NCBI GenBank assembly: GCA_017622845.1
Contig: JAGAQJ010000052.1
Location: 1-42,695 of the forward strand
Source: Lachnospiraceae bacterium
GTDB taxonomy: Bacteria > Bacillota > Clostridia > Lachnospirales > Lachnospiraceae
Direction of reading: 5' to 3'
Length of the DNA: 42,695 bases
This document shows positions 25,345-34,855 of the stretch, one piece after another (the first letter of the stretch is position 1; each line of letters starts with the position of its first letter). The position numbers and the translations under genes were made by a program. The notes beneath the pieces were generated by a model. The model saw nothing but the letters and a program-made list of their open reading frames with translations. It was not told where the DNA came from and did not search any database.

Positions 25345-26796
25345 ATGAAGTTCAAAAAACTTATGGCACTTGGAATGGCCGCAGTAATGACAATGTCACT
25401 TGCAGCATGCGGAAGCTCAGACAATAATGCATCATCAGGCAATGATGCGGCAGCAGACACAGCAGCAAAGACAGATGCAGCAGCAGATACGGCAGCAGCG
25501 GAAACAGAGGCAGACACAAACCAGGATGCCGCGGAAAGCAGCCTTACATACGCAGGAATCACGCTTGGCGAGGATTACACAGACCTTACGACATCTATCA
25601 AGTGGATTCACCACAAGACAGACCGTGAGGAGGACGGTACAATTCAGGGATACATTGATGAGTTCAACAAAATGTACCCGAACATCACAGTGGAGCACGA
25701 GGGAATTACAGACTATGCTGAGACAGCGCTCTTAAGGCTTCCGACAGGCGACTGGGGCGACATCATGTTTATCCCTGCTATCGACATGGCTGACCTTGAG
25801 AACTATTTCATTCCATATGGTTCCGTAGCTGAGATGTCCGAGCTTATCAACTTTGCAGACCAGTGGAAATATCAGGATCAGTGCTACGGCATCGGATACA
25901 TGGGAAATGCGCAGGGTCTTCTTTACAACAAGGCAGTATTTGAAGCAGCAGGCATTACAGAGCTTCCTAAGACTCCGGATGAGTTTATTGCTGATTTACA
26001 GCTTATCAAGGACAACACAGATGCAATTCCTCTTTACACAAACTATGCAGCAGGCTGGACAATGGGCGGCGCATGGGACGGATACCTCGGAGCCATCACA
26101 ACAGGCGATACGACATGGTTAAACCAGAAGTTCACACATACTGCAGAGCCGTTTGCAGATAACGGTGACGGAACAGGCGCTTATGCATTGTACAAGATTC
26201 TCTATGATGCAGTTGCACAGGGACTTACAGAGGAAGATTATACGACTACAGACTGGGAAGGCTGCAAGGGTATGATTAACAGAGGCGAGATTGGTACAAT
26301 GGTGCTTGGCTCATGGGCTGTTGCCCAGATGAAGGCAGCAGGCGATAATCCGGATGACATCGGATATATGCCGTTCCCGATTACTGTGAATGGAAAGCAG
26401 TATGCGACAGCAGGTCCGGATTACTGCTACGGTATCAATGCACAAAGCTCTGCTGACAATCAGGCAGCAGCCATGGTATTTGTTAAGTGGATGGTTGAAG
26501 AGTCCGGCTGGTGCGATTTTGAGGGCGGCTATCCCATCTCTAAGACAGCGCCGACTTCCTTCGTATTTGACGGCGTAGAGGTTGTCAACAACGATTCCGC
26601 TCCTGAAGATGAGGCAGACCTTATGAACCAGATGAACGCTGAGTCTGAGCTGAACTTTAACGCAGGCGGAGATTCCAGAGTTCAGAGAATCGTAGAGGCA
26701 GGAGCAACAGGAGAGTCTTATGATGACATTATGGCAGAGTGGACTCAGAAGTGGAACGATGCACAGAGCGCTTTAGGCGTAGACGTGCTTTACTAA
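25345..26796 (+). CDS. ABC transporter sugar-binding lipoprotein (mannooligosaccharide-type)
   Basis: 483 residues. A lipoprotein signal peptide (MKFKKLMALGMAAVMTMSLA) ends in the lipobox LAAC with Cys at about residue 22. A Ser/Asp/Ala/Thr-rich linker follows to about residue 65, then a family 1 extracellular solute-binding domain (about 75-483). It is anchored outside the membrane and delivers oligosaccharides to the two permeases that follow. The neighbouring GH130, GH36, esterase and epimerase genes point to beta-mannan oligosaccharides, as for the RiMnBP protein of Roseburia. The linker contains many GCA/GAC codons, which create long false frames in other registers. It is first in the operon and probably the most highly expressed gene. 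Confidence 0.93.
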   Translation: MKFKKLMALGMAAVMTMSLAACGSSDNNASSGNDAAADTAAKTDAAADTAAAETEADTNQDAAESSLTYAGITLGEDYTDLTTSIKWIHHKTDREEDGTIQGYIDEFNKMYPNITVEHEGITDYAETALLRLPTGDWGDIMFIPAIDMADLENYFIPYGSVAEMSELINFADQWKYQDQCYGIGYMGNAQGLLYNKAVFEAAGITELPKTPDEFIADLQLIKDNTDAIPLYTNYAAGWTMGGAWDGYLGAITTGDTTWLNQKFTHTAEPFADNGDGTGAYALYKILYDAVAQGLTEEDYTTTDWEGCKGMINRGEIGTMVLGSWAVAQMKAAGDNPDDIGYMPFPITVNGKQYATAGPDYCYGINAQSSADNQAAAMVFVKWMVEESGWCDFEGGYPISKTAPTSFVFDGVEVVNNDSAPEDEADLMNQMNAESELNFNAGGDSRVQRIVEAGATGESYDDIMAEWTQKWNDAQSALGVDVLY

Positions 26797-26810
26797 TCAG
26801 ACAGCATGAT

Positions 26811-26841
26811 ATGGCTTGCAGGCATAATCCCTGCAAGCCAT
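26811..26841 (+). promoter_or_regulatory. Stable stem-loop between binding-protein and permease genes
   Basis: Perfect 12-bp stem ATGGCTTGCAGG/CCTGCAAGCCAT with a 7-base loop and no T run after it. In many sugar ABC operons such a hairpin protects the upstream message or partly stops transcription, giving more binding protein than permease. Confidence 0.7.
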
Positions 26842-26903
26842 AAATTCCAAAGAGCAAAAAACAGATTATTAAAATTATAAAAAGAGAAGGAGGAGATGGC
26901 TTT

Positions 26904-27914
26904 ATGGCATCGGCAGCAAAAACAAATAAGTCAGAAAGACCATTCAATTTCCTTAGGTGGGCAAAGAGCAGGAAAGGTCAGCAGACGCTTATTATCATCG
27001 GTTTTTCCATAATACCTTTGTTACTCCTATTTACATTTACTTACTTCCCATTTGTAAAAATGGCGCAGTTTAGCTTTTATGACAGAAATTATATAAAGGT
27101 GAGGGGCTTTGTAGGTCTTAAAAATTATATCGACGTATTCAAGAGGCCGGATATCTTCAAGTCACTGTGGTTATCGCTTTACTATATGGGCGGAGCAGTC
27201 GTACAGCTTGCGCTTGCGCTGTATCTGGCGACGATTTTCTGCTTCGGCGTAAAGGGCGGCAACTTCTTCAAGGGCTGCATGTTCTTCCCGTATCTGATTA
27301 ACGGTATTGCCATCGGTTTCATCTTCAAGTTTTTCTATACAAGAGGATTCGTGCTTGATACGGTGCTTCAGTGGATCGGCTTTGATTTGGAAAACCTTCC
27401 GTACTGGCTCAGAGATACCAGCATCAACAATGTTTCTTTGGTTGCAACCAGCGTATGGAAATATTTTGGACAGAACATGGTGCTTTTTGTAGGTGCGATG
27501 ATGTCAGTTGACGCATCACTCTATGAGGCGGCAGAGCTGGACGGTGCAAATAAATGGCAGCAGTTTAAATACATCATGCTTCCGAGTATCAAGACAATTG
27601 TTATGTTAAACTTAATTATGTCCATTACAGGCTCTTTAAGTGCGTTCGAGCCTCCGTATGTTATCATGTCAGGCGGCGGAAACGGCACGGCAACATACTT
27701 CGTAAAGATGCACGAGGTAGCGCATACAAGCCAGAAGCTTGGTCTTGCATCGGCTATGGCTATCGTTCTGCTGATTATCATCTTCATTGTAACCATCCTG
27801 CAGAAGCTTTTCTTCAAGTATGTATTTAAGAATGCAGAGGATGAGGATAAGGGAGCAGCAGCAAAGCGTGAAAAGAAGCTTGCAAAATTAAGGGCAAAGG
27901 AGGCGGCAAGATAA
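26904..27914 (+). CDS. ABC sugar permease, MalF-type (MPP1)
   Basis: 336 residues with about six transmembrane segments (for example IIGFSIIPLLLLFTFTYFPF and MAIVLLIIIFIVTILQKLFF) and the EAA loop EAAELDGANKWQQFKYIMLP, which contacts the ATPase. It pairs with the next gene to form the channel. The N-terminal 30 residues are charged and cytosolic, and the C-terminal tail is Lys/Glu/Ala-rich. AAGGAGGAG lies upstream of the ATG. The stop TAA shares its A with the ATG of the second permease (TAATG), so the two are translationally coupled. No ATPase gene is present, so a shared MsmK-type ATPase encoded elsewhere is expected. Confidence 0.94.
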   Translation: MASAAKTNKSERPFNFLRWAKSRKGQQTLIIIGFSIIPLLLLFTFTYFPFVKMAQFSFYDRNYIKVRGFVGLKNYIDVFKRPDIFKSLWLSLYYMGGAVVQLALALYLATIFCFGVKGGNFFKGCMFFPYLINGIAIGFIFKFFYTRGFVLDTVLQWIGFDLENLPYWLRDTSINNVSLVATSVWKYFGQNMVLFVGAMMSVDASLYEAAELDGANKWQQFKYIMLPSIKTIVMLNLIMSITGSLSAFEPPYVIMSGGGNGTATYFVKMHEVAHTSQKLGLASAMAIVLLIIIFIVTILQKLFFKYVFKNAEDEDKGAAAKREKKLAKLRAKEAAR

Positions 27915-28759
27915 TGACAGTTGGTGATAATGTAAAAAAGTATCTGTGGATATTTATTAAATATTTTTCAATGATATTCTTCTCGTTTGTGTCTCTTCTG
28001 CCGATTGTATCGTGCGTGATTACTGCTTTTAAGACGGATGCGGAATATCAGAATACAAATGTTATGACGCCGCCTGAGAGCTGGCTGAACTTTCAGAACT
28101 TTATCGATGCCTTCCAGAAGGCGGATATGGGAAGGGCATTCCTCAACTCAGCCATTGTAGTTGTCATTGTCGTGGCAGGCTCCGTTATGATTGGCTCCAT
28201 GCTTGCTTATGTCCTGAACCGCTTTACCTTTCCGGGAAACGGACTGATTCGAAACCTGTTCCTTTTTGCGACGCTGCTTCCCGGTATTGCGATGCAGGTA
28301 TCAACTTATCAGTTAATGTACCAGTTAGGATTTATCAATCACTTATACGGCTACATTATACTGATGATGGGTACGGACGTTATCTCAATCTACATCTTTA
28401 TCCAGTTTTTTGAGAATATTCCGACCTCCCTTGATGAATCGGCATATATGGATGGAGCAAGCTATGTCACGATTTTCTTCAGGATTCTGTTTCCGCTGTT
28501 AAAACCGGCGATTGTAACCTGTATGATTTTGAAGGGCGTGGGCGTATACAACGAGTACTACAGTGCACAGCTTTATCTGGTTGACAAGAAGATTCAGACG
28601 GTTGCAATGTCGCTCTATACCTTTACCGGACCTCTTGGAAGCAAGTACAACCTGATCTGCGCGGGCGTTATCATCACGCTGCTTCCGGCGCTGATTATCT
28701 TTATCGCTTTCCAGAAGCAGATATATTCAGGTCTTACGTCCGGCGCTGTTAAGGGTTAA
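27914..28759 (+). CDS. ABC sugar permease, MalG-type (MPP2)
   Basis: 281 residues with six transmembrane segments (for example YFSMIFFSFVSLLPIVSCVI and AIVVVIVVAGSVMIGSMLAY) and the EAA loop DESAYMDGASYVTIFFRILF. It forms the channel with MPP1. It overlaps the MPP1 stop by one base. The 139-bp gap that follows (28760-28898) is AT-rich, with a short stem TTAGG/CCTAA at about 28791-28807 but no clear terminator, so transcription probably reads on into the enzyme genes. Confidence 0.94.
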   Translation: MTVGDNVKKYLWIFIKYFSMIFFSFVSLLPIVSCVITAFKTDAEYQNTNVMTPPESWLNFQNFIDAFQKADMGRAFLNSAIVVVIVVAGSVMIGSMLAYVLNRFTFPGNGLIRNLFLFATLLPGIAMQVSTYQLMYQLGFINHLYGYIILMMGTDVISIYIFIQFFENIPTSLDESAYMDGASYVTIFFRILFPLLKPAIVTCMILKGVGVYNEYYSAQLYLVDKKIQTVAMSLYTFTGPLGSKYNLICAGVIITLLPALIIFIAFQKQIYSGLTSGAVKG

Positions 28760-28898
28760 GGAAGCGTTAAGTGAAAATACACAAACAGTTTAGGGATATT
28801 TCCTAATTGAACTCTGACTGATTCGTTGCTAAGATTAAATACGAAGAAAAATTACTTAAAATTATGCAATATATTTAATTTATATCAGGAGGCTTAAG

Positions 28899-30089
28899 AT
28901 GGCTAACTCAGAAATGCGCTCAGAGGTAATCAAGCACCTCACAGAGGATATCATACCATTTTGGAAAAGTCTTAGAGATGATGAGAACGGCGGATATACA
29001 GGCTATCTCGGATACGATCTCAGACCGGACAAAAAGGCAGTCAAAGGCTGCATACTGAACAGCCGCATTACATGGTTTTTTGCCAATGCCTATACGCTCT
29101 TAAAGGATGAGAGCCTTTTGGAGGAGGCAAGGCATGGCTTTGCATTTTTGAAAAATGCGTGCTGGGACAAGAAAAACGGAGGCGTATACTGGTCTGTCAA
29201 CTATGACGGGACACCTGCAGAGACATTGAAGCATACCTACAACCAGGCATTTTCCATCTATGCCCTGTCTTCCTACTATGAGGCAAGCGGCGACAGGGAA
29301 GCGCTGGATATGGCTTATCAGCTCTATGACCTGATTGAGGGAAAGATGCGTGATGAGCTTGGCTATAAAGAAGCCTTTGATGAGGCGTTCCATGAGATTG
29401 ACAACGAGAAGCTCTCGGAGAACGGCGTCATGGCGCAAAAGACGATGAATACGCTTCTTCATGTATTTGAGGCATACACTGAGCTATACAGAGTCGACCG
29501 TCAGGATAAGGTGGCTGACAAGATTAAGTGGATGATGGATATCATAGCGGATAAGGTATACAATCCGGAGCTTCACCGTCAGGAGGTGTTCTTTGACGAC
29601 AGATGGAATTCCATCATTGATTTGCATTCCTATGGTCATGACATCGAGACAGCGTGGCTTGTGGACAGGAGCGTCGAGGTGCTGAATGATGAGGCTTATG
29701 ACAGGAAGATGACGCCGATTACGAAGGATTTAACGAATCAAATCTATAAAACGGCATTTAACGGTTCCTCTCTTGCCAATGAGTGTGAGAAGGGCGTAGT
29801 CAATGAATGGCGTATCTGGTGGGTTCAGGCGGAGACGGTAGTCGGTTTCCTCAACGGCTATGACAAGAGCGGACGCAAGGAGTACCTTGACGCAGCACAG
29901 AATGTATGGCAGTTTATCAAGGAACATCTGATTGACAGGCGTGAGGGTTATGCGGCAGGCAGGGAGTGGTACTGGAGAGTTTCGGCGGACGGTACGCCCG
30001 ATGACACGCAGCCGATTGTAGAGCCATGGAAATGCCCGTACCACAATGGCAGGATGTGTTTTGAGGTGATAAAGAGGCTTCAAGGATAA
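28899..30089 (+). CDS. Mannobiose/cellobiose 2-epimerase (AGE family)
   Basis: 396 residues, the usual length for the N-acylglucosamine 2-epimerase family, with an (alpha/alpha)6 barrel. Signature blocks are NSRITWFFANAY, WSVNYDGTP, DLHSYGHDIETAWLVDRS with catalytic-type His, and WKCPYHNGRMCFEV at the C-terminus; these mark the cellobiose/mannobiose epimerase branch. Next to a GH130_1-type phosphorylase, the expected reaction is beta-1,4-mannobiose to beta-1,4-mannosylglucose, by flipping the reducing-end sugar at C2. It acts in the cytoplasm. TCAGGAGGC precedes the ATG. It is followed after 12 bases by the mannosylglucose phosphorylase gene, so the enzyme and its product's consumer are coupled. 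Confidence 0.9.
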   Translation: MANSEMRSEVIKHLTEDIIPFWKSLRDDENGGYTGYLGYDLRPDKKAVKGCILNSRITWFFANAYTLLKDESLLEEARHGFAFLKNACWDKKNGGVYWSVNYDGTPAETLKHTYNQAFSIYALSSYYEASGDREALDMAYQLYDLIEGKMRDELGYKEAFDEAFHEIDNEKLSENGVMAQKTMNTLLHVFEAYTELYRVDRQDKVADKIKWMMDIIADKVYNPELHRQEVFFDDRWNSIIDLHSYGHDIETAWLVDRSVEVLNDEAYDRKMTPITKDLTNQIYKTAFNGSSLANECEKGVVNEWRIWWVQAETVVGFLNGYDKSGRKEYLDAAQNVWQFIKEHLIDRREGYAAGREWYWRVSADGTPDDTQPIVEPWKCPYHNGRMCFEVIKRLQG

Positions 30090-30101
30090 GGAGATTAAGC
30101 G

Positions 30102-31277
30102 ATGACATTTGAAGAAAAGAAAGCAATGGTAATGAAAAGGTACGAGGAGGTTGTCAGCCGCAAAAACGTAAAGAGTGATTTCTACAACGGTATTTATGAC
30201 CGTTACGAGTATCCGGTTCTGACACGCGACCATATTCCTCCGTTTTGGAAGTATGATATGAATCCTGAGACAAATCCGTATTTTATGGAGCGTCTCGGCG
30301 TAAACTGCGCCTTCAATTCAGGCGCGATTGAATTAGACGGCAGGTTTTATCTTGTAGCCAGGGTGGAGGGAAATGACAGAAAGTCCTTCTTTGCAGTGGC
30401 AGAGAGCGACAATGGCGTTGACGGCTTCCGGTTCTGGGATTATCCCATACTGTTAGATGATGTATGCCCTGAGGAAACAAATGTTTATGATATGCGCCTC
30501 ACAAAGCATGAGGACGGCTACATCTACGGCGTGTTCTGCTCCGAGAGCAAGGATACAAGCGTAAACGACCTGTCGGCAGCAGTTGCGGCAGCAGGCATCG
30601 TGCGGACGAAGGACTTAAAGACATGGGAGCGTCTTGACAATTTAAAGACACTGAACTCTCCCCAGCAGAGAAATGTGGTGCTGCACCCTGAGTTCGTAAA
30701 CGGCAAGTATGCGTTCTACACCAGACCAATGGACGATTTCATCGACACAGGAAGCGGCGGAGGAGTAGGCTTTGGTCTTTGCGATGATATCACGCATGCA
30801 GTGATTGATGAGGAAATTATCACAAGCAAGAGAAAATACCACACCATCACAGAGGTAAAGAACGGAGCAGGTGCCGTTCCTATTAAGACAGAAAAGGGCT
30901 GGATTCATATTGCACACGGCGTGAGAAATACAGCAGCAGGACTGCGCTATGTCATCTACGCGTTTGCAACGGCGCTTGACAATCCGGCAAAGGTCATTGC
31001 CGAGCCGGGCGGATTTCTTATCGCGCCGCTTGGAGCTGAGAGAGTCGGAGATGTATCTAATGTTGTGTTTACAAACGGCGCTATCGCAAGAGAGAACGGA
31101 GAAGTCTATATTTATTATGCTTCCAGCGATACAAGGCTTCATGTGGCAACAACGACGATTGACCAGCTTGTCGATTATGTATTTAATACGCCGCAGGACC
31201 CTCTGCGCTCTGTGAAGTGTGTAGAGCAAAGGTGCGAGTTTATCAGAAAAAATCTGGAGTTTATGAACAGGAATTAG
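30102..31277 (+). CDS. GH130 4-O-beta-mannosyl-glucose phosphorylase (GH130_1-type)
   Basis: 391 residues. The longer N-terminus and the block [16 protein letters not shown] are typical of GH130 subfamily 1, which splits mannosylglucose with phosphate into mannose 1-phosphate and glucose. The catalytic Asp is expected at about residue 130 in NVYDMRLTK. Other blocks are [34 protein letters not shown] and [16 protein letters not shown], as in five-bladed propeller GH130 enzymes. AAGGAGAT lies upstream. Subfamily choice rests on these motifs and on the adjacent epimerase; a phylogeny would settle it. There is no signal peptide, so it is cytosolic. Confidence 0.92.
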   Translation: MTFEEKKAMVMKRYEEVVSRKNVKSDFYNGIYDRYEYPVLTRDHIPPFWKYDMNPETNPYFMERLGVNCAFNSGAIELDGRFYLVARVEGNDRKSFFAVAESDNGVDGFRFWDYPILLDDVCPEETNVYDMRLTKHEDGYIYGVFCSESKDTSVNDLSAAVAAAGIVRTKDLKTWERLDNLKTLNSPQQRNVVLHPEFVNGKYAFYTRPMDDFIDTGSGGGVGFGLCDDITHAVIDEEIITSKRKYHTITEVKNGAGAVPIKTEKGWIHIAHGVRNTAAGLRYVIYAFATALDNPAKVIAEPGGFLIAPLGAERVGDVSNVVFTNGAIARENGEVYIYYASSDTRLHVATTTIDQLVDYVFNTPQDPLRSVKCVEQRCEFIRKNLEFMNRN

Positions 31278-31325
31278 CAGGGAGCCGTGAGGCTGAACGG
31301 TTACGGCAAAAGAAGGGAGAGGCGG

Positions 31326-32477
31326 ATGAGAACTGAAAAATATGGAATCGACTGCAGTAAAGCTGTTTTAAATAAGGGAAACCTTTACCGGATTGAGAGA
31401 GTGATGAAAAAAGCGATGCAGGGAGAGGATATCGTTGTGGGCTTTCTGGGAGGTTCCATCACGCAGGGCTGTCTGTCCTCCTCTCCAAAGACCTGCTACG
31501 CATATCTGGTATACAAGTGGTGGTGTGAGAGGTTTCCTGCTGCAAAGGTCACTTATGTCAATGCCGGAATCGGAGGAACCACTTCGCAGTTTGGCGTGGC
31601 AAGGGCGGACAGTGATTTGCTGTCAAAGGAGATTGACTTTACCATTGTGGAGTTTAGTGTCAATGACGACGACAATGAGCACTTCATGGAAACCTATGAG
31701 GGATTAATCAGAAAAATTTACAGTTATCGGACAGAACCGGCAATTCTGATTGTGAACAGCGTGCGCTATGATGATGGTGTCAATGCACAGGCTGCCCATG
31801 GAAAGATTGGAAAAGCATATGAGCTTCCCTGCGTGAGCATGAAGCCGGCTCTGTACGAAAAGATACTGGACGGCACATACGTAAGCCGTGATATCACAGA
31901 AGATGACCTTCACCCCAATGATGAGGGGCACGGACTGATGGCAGAGGTTATCATCAGCTTTCTGGAATCCGTTTATGAGGAACTTGCATCAGGACAGGAA
32001 GCGGCAGACAATGGGCTGGAGATACAAAAAATGACACCTGTGTCAGAAAATGCCTATGAAAATTCTGTGCGGTATCAGAATGACAACAGTGAGAATATCA
32101 TGACGGAAAATAACGGTTTTACAGCCGATACACAGCCGCAGAACGATATCAGGGAAATTTTCCGGCGCGGCTGGACAGCAGATAAAAAAGGTGCGCATAT
32201 CGGCTTTGATATTGAGGGAAGCTGTATCGGCGTACAGTATCGCAAATCCGTAGTGCAGCCTACCTGCATTGCAAGAGCAGTCATTGATGGCGATGAGGAC
32301 AATGCAAAAATTCTTGACGGCAACTTTGAGGAGACATGGGGGGACAGCCTTCATCTTGATACGCTTGCCGAGCATCTGCCTTTCGGAAAGCATCATGTAG
32401 AGATAGAGCTTATTGAGACACATGAGGACGACAAGGTTCCTTTTTATCTGGTGTCGGTGATAGGCTCCGGAAAGTGA
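31326..32477 (+). CDS. SGNH acetylesterase, CE17-like mannan esterase with C-terminal CBM35-like domain
   Basis: 383 residues from ATG 31326, chosen because GAAGGGAGAGGCGG lies just upstream; the frame also opens at GTG 31287. Residues about 30-220 form an SGNH hydrolase: FLGGSITQG with Ser at about 44, NAGIGGTTSQFG, EFSVNDDDNEH, and DLHPNDEGHGL with Asp at about 194 and His at about 196. Residues about 265-383 form a beta-sandwich resembling the CBM35-like part of RiCE17. That enzyme removes 2-O-acetyl groups from mannooligosaccharides, and gene order supports the same role here. There is no signal peptide, so it is cytosolic. It sits between the two GH130 genes. Confidence 0.85.
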   Translation: MRTEKYGIDCSKAVLNKGNLYRIERVMKKAMQGEDIVVGFLGGSITQGCLSSSPKTCYAYLVYKWWCERFPAAKVTYVNAGIGGTTSQFGVARADSDLLSKEIDFTIVEFSVNDDDNEHFMETYEGLIRKIYSYRTEPAILIVNSVRYDDGVNAQAAHGKIGKAYELPCVSMKPALYEKILDGTYVSRDITEDDLHPNDEGHGLMAEVIISFLESVYEELASGQEAADNGLEIQKMTPVSENAYENSVRYQNDNSENIMTENNGFTADTQPQNDIREIFRRGWTADKKGAHIGFDIEGSCIGVQYRKSVVQPTCIARAVIDGDEDNAKILDGNFEETWGDSLHLDTLAEHLPFGKHHVEIELIETHEDDKVPFYLVSVIGSGK

Positions 32478-32555
32478 GAAAAATGAGGAGGAAAATTCCT
32501 CTGCTCCTGCAAGGGCAGTCGCATTTTCCTTCGGAAAACGAGGAGGAATTATAAA

Positions 32556-33590
32556 ATGAGCAAAGTAAAAATGATTAGCCCGGCTGTACCCAATATGCCT
32601 TGGCAGGACAGGTCAGAGGGAAAGACGACAGGCGCTGCAGACGCACCGATTTGGAGATATAACGAAAATCCCATTATTGGAAGAAATCCGGTAAAGGGCG
32701 TAGCGAGAATCTTTAACAGCGCCGTAGTTCCTTATGAGGGTGAGTTTATCGGTGTATTCCGCGGCGAGCAGGTAAACGGCATTCCTTATATTTACCTTGG
32801 ACGCAGCAAGGATGCAATTCACTGGAATTTTGAAGCAGATAAGATTGATTTTGTAGATGAAGACGGAAAGCCGTTTATGCCGGTCTATGCATATGACCCT
32901 CGTCTTGTAAAGGTTGAGGATACCTACTACATTATCTGGTGCCAGGACTTCTATGGCGCTGCAATCGGTATGGCAAAGACAACGGATTTCAAGACCTTTA
33001 CACGCATTGAGAATCCGTTCCTTCCATTTAACAGAAACGCAGTGCTGTTCCCGAGAAAGATTAATGGCAATTTCATGATGTTAAGCCGTCCATCTGATTC
33101 CGGACATACACCGTTTGGCGATATCTTCGTGAGCGAAAGTCCTGATATGGTTTACTGGGGAAAGCACAGACATGTAATGGGCAAAGGCAGCGAGTGGTGG
33201 GAGTCGCTTAAGATTGGCGGCGGAGCAGCTCCGATTGAGACAAGCGAAGGCTGGCTGTTATTCTACCACGGCGTGACAGGAACCTGCAATGGATATGTTT
33301 ACTCTATCGGCGGAGCAATTCTGGACATTGATAATCCTTCTATCGTGAAGTACCGCTGTGAGAACTTCCTGCTGACTCCTGAGGAATGGTATGAGGAGAG
33401 AGGTTTTGTTCCGAATGTATGCTTCCCGTGCGCTACCATTCATGACTCCGGGACAGGCAGAATTGCAATCTACTATGGTGCGGCAGACAGCTATGTAGGT
33501 CTTGCATTTACAGAGCTGGACGAGATTGTTGATTATATCGAAAACCACAGCAGAGTGTCTGAATCAGATATGGAAATCGGAAAGAGATAG
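32556..33590 (+). CDS. GH130 beta-1,4-mannooligosaccharide phosphorylase (GH130_2-type)
   Basis: 344 residues. NENPIIGRNPVKGVARIFNS and VFRGEQVNGIPYIYLGRS are typical of GH130 subfamily 2, which phosphorolyses mannooligosaccharides from the non-reducing end to give mannose 1-phosphate. The catalytic Asp is expected at about residue 114 in YAYDPRLVK. Other blocks are FNRNAVLFPRKINGNFMMLS and GGGAAPIETSEGWLLFYHG. ACGAGGAGG precedes the ATG. The short gap before it (32478-32555) carries two small hairpins, GAGGAAAATTCCTC and TTTTCCTTCGGAAAA, which may tune expression. It is cytosolic and shares only moderate similarity with the GH130 gene at 30102, as expected for different subfamilies. Confidence 0.92.
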   Translation: MSKVKMISPAVPNMPWQDRSEGKTTGAADAPIWRYNENPIIGRNPVKGVARIFNSAVVPYEGEFIGVFRGEQVNGIPYIYLGRSKDAIHWNFEADKIDFVDEDGKPFMPVYAYDPRLVKVEDTYYIIWCQDFYGAAIGMAKTTDFKTFTRIENPFLPFNRNAVLFPRKINGNFMMLSRPSDSGHTPFGDIFVSESPDMVYWGKHRHVMGKGSEWWESLKIGGGAAPIETSEGWLLFYHGVTGTCNGYVYSIGGAILDIDNPSIVKYRCENFLLTPEEWYEERGFVPNVCFPCATIHDSGTGRIAIYYGAADSYVGLAFTELDEIVDYIENHSRVSESDMEIGKR

Positions 33591-33607
33591 TGTGAAAAAT
33601 AGAAATA

Positions 33608-33636
33608 GAACGCCATATTTACGGGCGTTCTTTTCT
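33608..33636 (+). terminator. Terminator-like hairpin between GH130 and CE2 genes
   Basis: Stem GAACGCC/GGCGTTC with a 9-base loop and TTTTCTT after it. The stem is short and the T run is interrupted, so it may stop only part of the transcripts and lower expression of the genes that follow. Confidence 0.6.
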
Positions 33637-33681
33637 TGCACACGGGTGCCCGGCGCGGCAGGATATAAGGAGGATATAAGA

Positions 33682-34791
33682 GTGCTTACAGAGACACGGA
33701 TTAAGGATATTCCTGAATTAAAGGTGCACGGGCGGACGACAGACTGCCGTGAGCCGCTGACGTTATTTTGGACAGCGAGCGGTTTTGAGTGCAATGTGAC
33801 AGGCTCGGAGCTTTGGGTAGAGCTGGAGGTTACTTATGAGACTTATGAGCCGTGGTTCAGTTATACGGTAAATGGAGACTGGGTTGGCAGGCAAATGCTG
33901 CAGAAGGGGAGATACTGGGTTCCGCTTTTCCGGGGCATGAGTCCGCAGAATGTCAAAAACGTGCACTTTTACAAGGATTTGCAGGCAATGAGCGGCGACG
34001 GCCATTCCTATATTCATGTCCATGCGCTTCGCCATGACGGAAGCTTTGTCCCTGTTGCAGAGAAAAAGCTTAAGATTGAATTTATTGGCGACAGCATTAC
34101 TTCAGGTGAGGGGCTGTTCGGCGCAAAACAGGAGTGGGACTGGATACCCATGTTTTTCTCAGCCATAAAAAGCTATGCTTATCAGACAGCTAAGGCGCTT
34201 GACGCGGAGTACCGTGTCTTTTCCCAGAGCGGCTGGGGCGTATACAACACATGGGACAACAATACACAGGGAGCTATCCCGAAATATTATAGAGAAATAT
34301 GCAGTCTGATGCCCGGCGAGGAGTGCAGGCGGCTGGGCGGACATGCACCGCACGATTTTAAGAGCTGGCAGCCTGATGTGGTGGTTGTCAATCTTGGCAC
34401 GAATGACGCTGCTTCGTTTGACCAGCCGGAGTGGGTCGACGAGCGGACAGGAGAGCTTCATAAGATGCGCAGGAATCCGGATGGCTCTTACTGCATGGAA
34501 GATGTCAATGCATTTGAACAGGCAGTGAAGGACTTTCTGAAATTGATAAGATCATGTAATCCCAATGCGGATATTGTATGGTGCTACGGAATGCTTGGCA
34601 TTGGATTTCAATTGTATCTTTGCGAGGCGATAGCAGCATATATCAGGGAAAATAAAGATTATAGGGTATCGTATCTGCAGCTTCCGAACACCACGGAAGA
34701 AAGCGTGGGGTCAAGAGAGCATCCGGGATATTTGTGTCATCAGCAGGCGGCAAAGGTTCTGACAGAGCATATTCAAAAGATGCTTCCTTAG
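33682..34791 (+). CDS. CE2-like acetyl-mannan esterase
   Basis: 369 residues from GTG 33682, chosen because AAGGAGG sits seven bases upstream; the frame is open another 60 codons into the GH130 gene but has no good start there. The N-terminal jelly-roll domain (about 1-125) is followed by an SGNH domain: IEFIGDSITSGEG with Ser at about 138, SQSGWGVYNTWD, VVVNLGTNDAASF, and REHPGYLCHQQ with His at about 347. This two-domain order is typical of CE2 esterases. RiCE2 removes 3-, 4- and 6-O-acetyl groups, complementing CE17, so oligosaccharides become accessible to the phosphorylases. There is no signal peptide, so it is cytosolic. Confidence 0.87.
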   Translation: MLTETRIKDIPELKVHGRTTDCREPLTLFWTASGFECNVTGSELWVELEVTYETYEPWFSYTVNGDWVGRQMLQKGRYWVPLFRGMSPQNVKNVHFYKDLQAMSGDGHSYIHVHALRHDGSFVPVAEKKLKIEFIGDSITSGEGLFGAKQEWDWIPMFFSAIKSYAYQTAKALDAEYRVFSQSGWGVYNTWDNNTQGAIPKYYREICSLMPGEECRRLGGHAPHDFKSWQPDVVVVNLGTNDAASFDQPEWVDERTGELHKMRRNPDGSYCMEDVNAFEQAVKDFLKLIRSCNPNADIVWCYGMLGIGFQLYLCEAIAAYIRENKDYRVSYLQLPNTTEESVGSREHPGYLCHQQAAKVLTEHIQKMLP

Positions 34792-34855
34792 GATGCAGCT
34801 ATTCGGCTGATACTGGAGGAGCTATCGAAAAAATGTTATAATACTAAAACAAAAA

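Noticed and set aside
25400-25735. A 111-codon plus-strand frame very rich in Gln and Arg inside the sugar-binding lipoprotein gene
   Set aside because: It is the shifted reading of the repetitive GCA/GAC linker; the lipoprotein frame has signal peptide, lipobox and domain, and this frame has no ribosome site.
33502-33681. A 60-codon N-terminal extension of the CE2-like esterase overlapping the GH130 gene
   Set aside because: It is a frame artefact: a strong ribosome site precedes GTG 33682, and the extension would cross a terminator-like hairpin.
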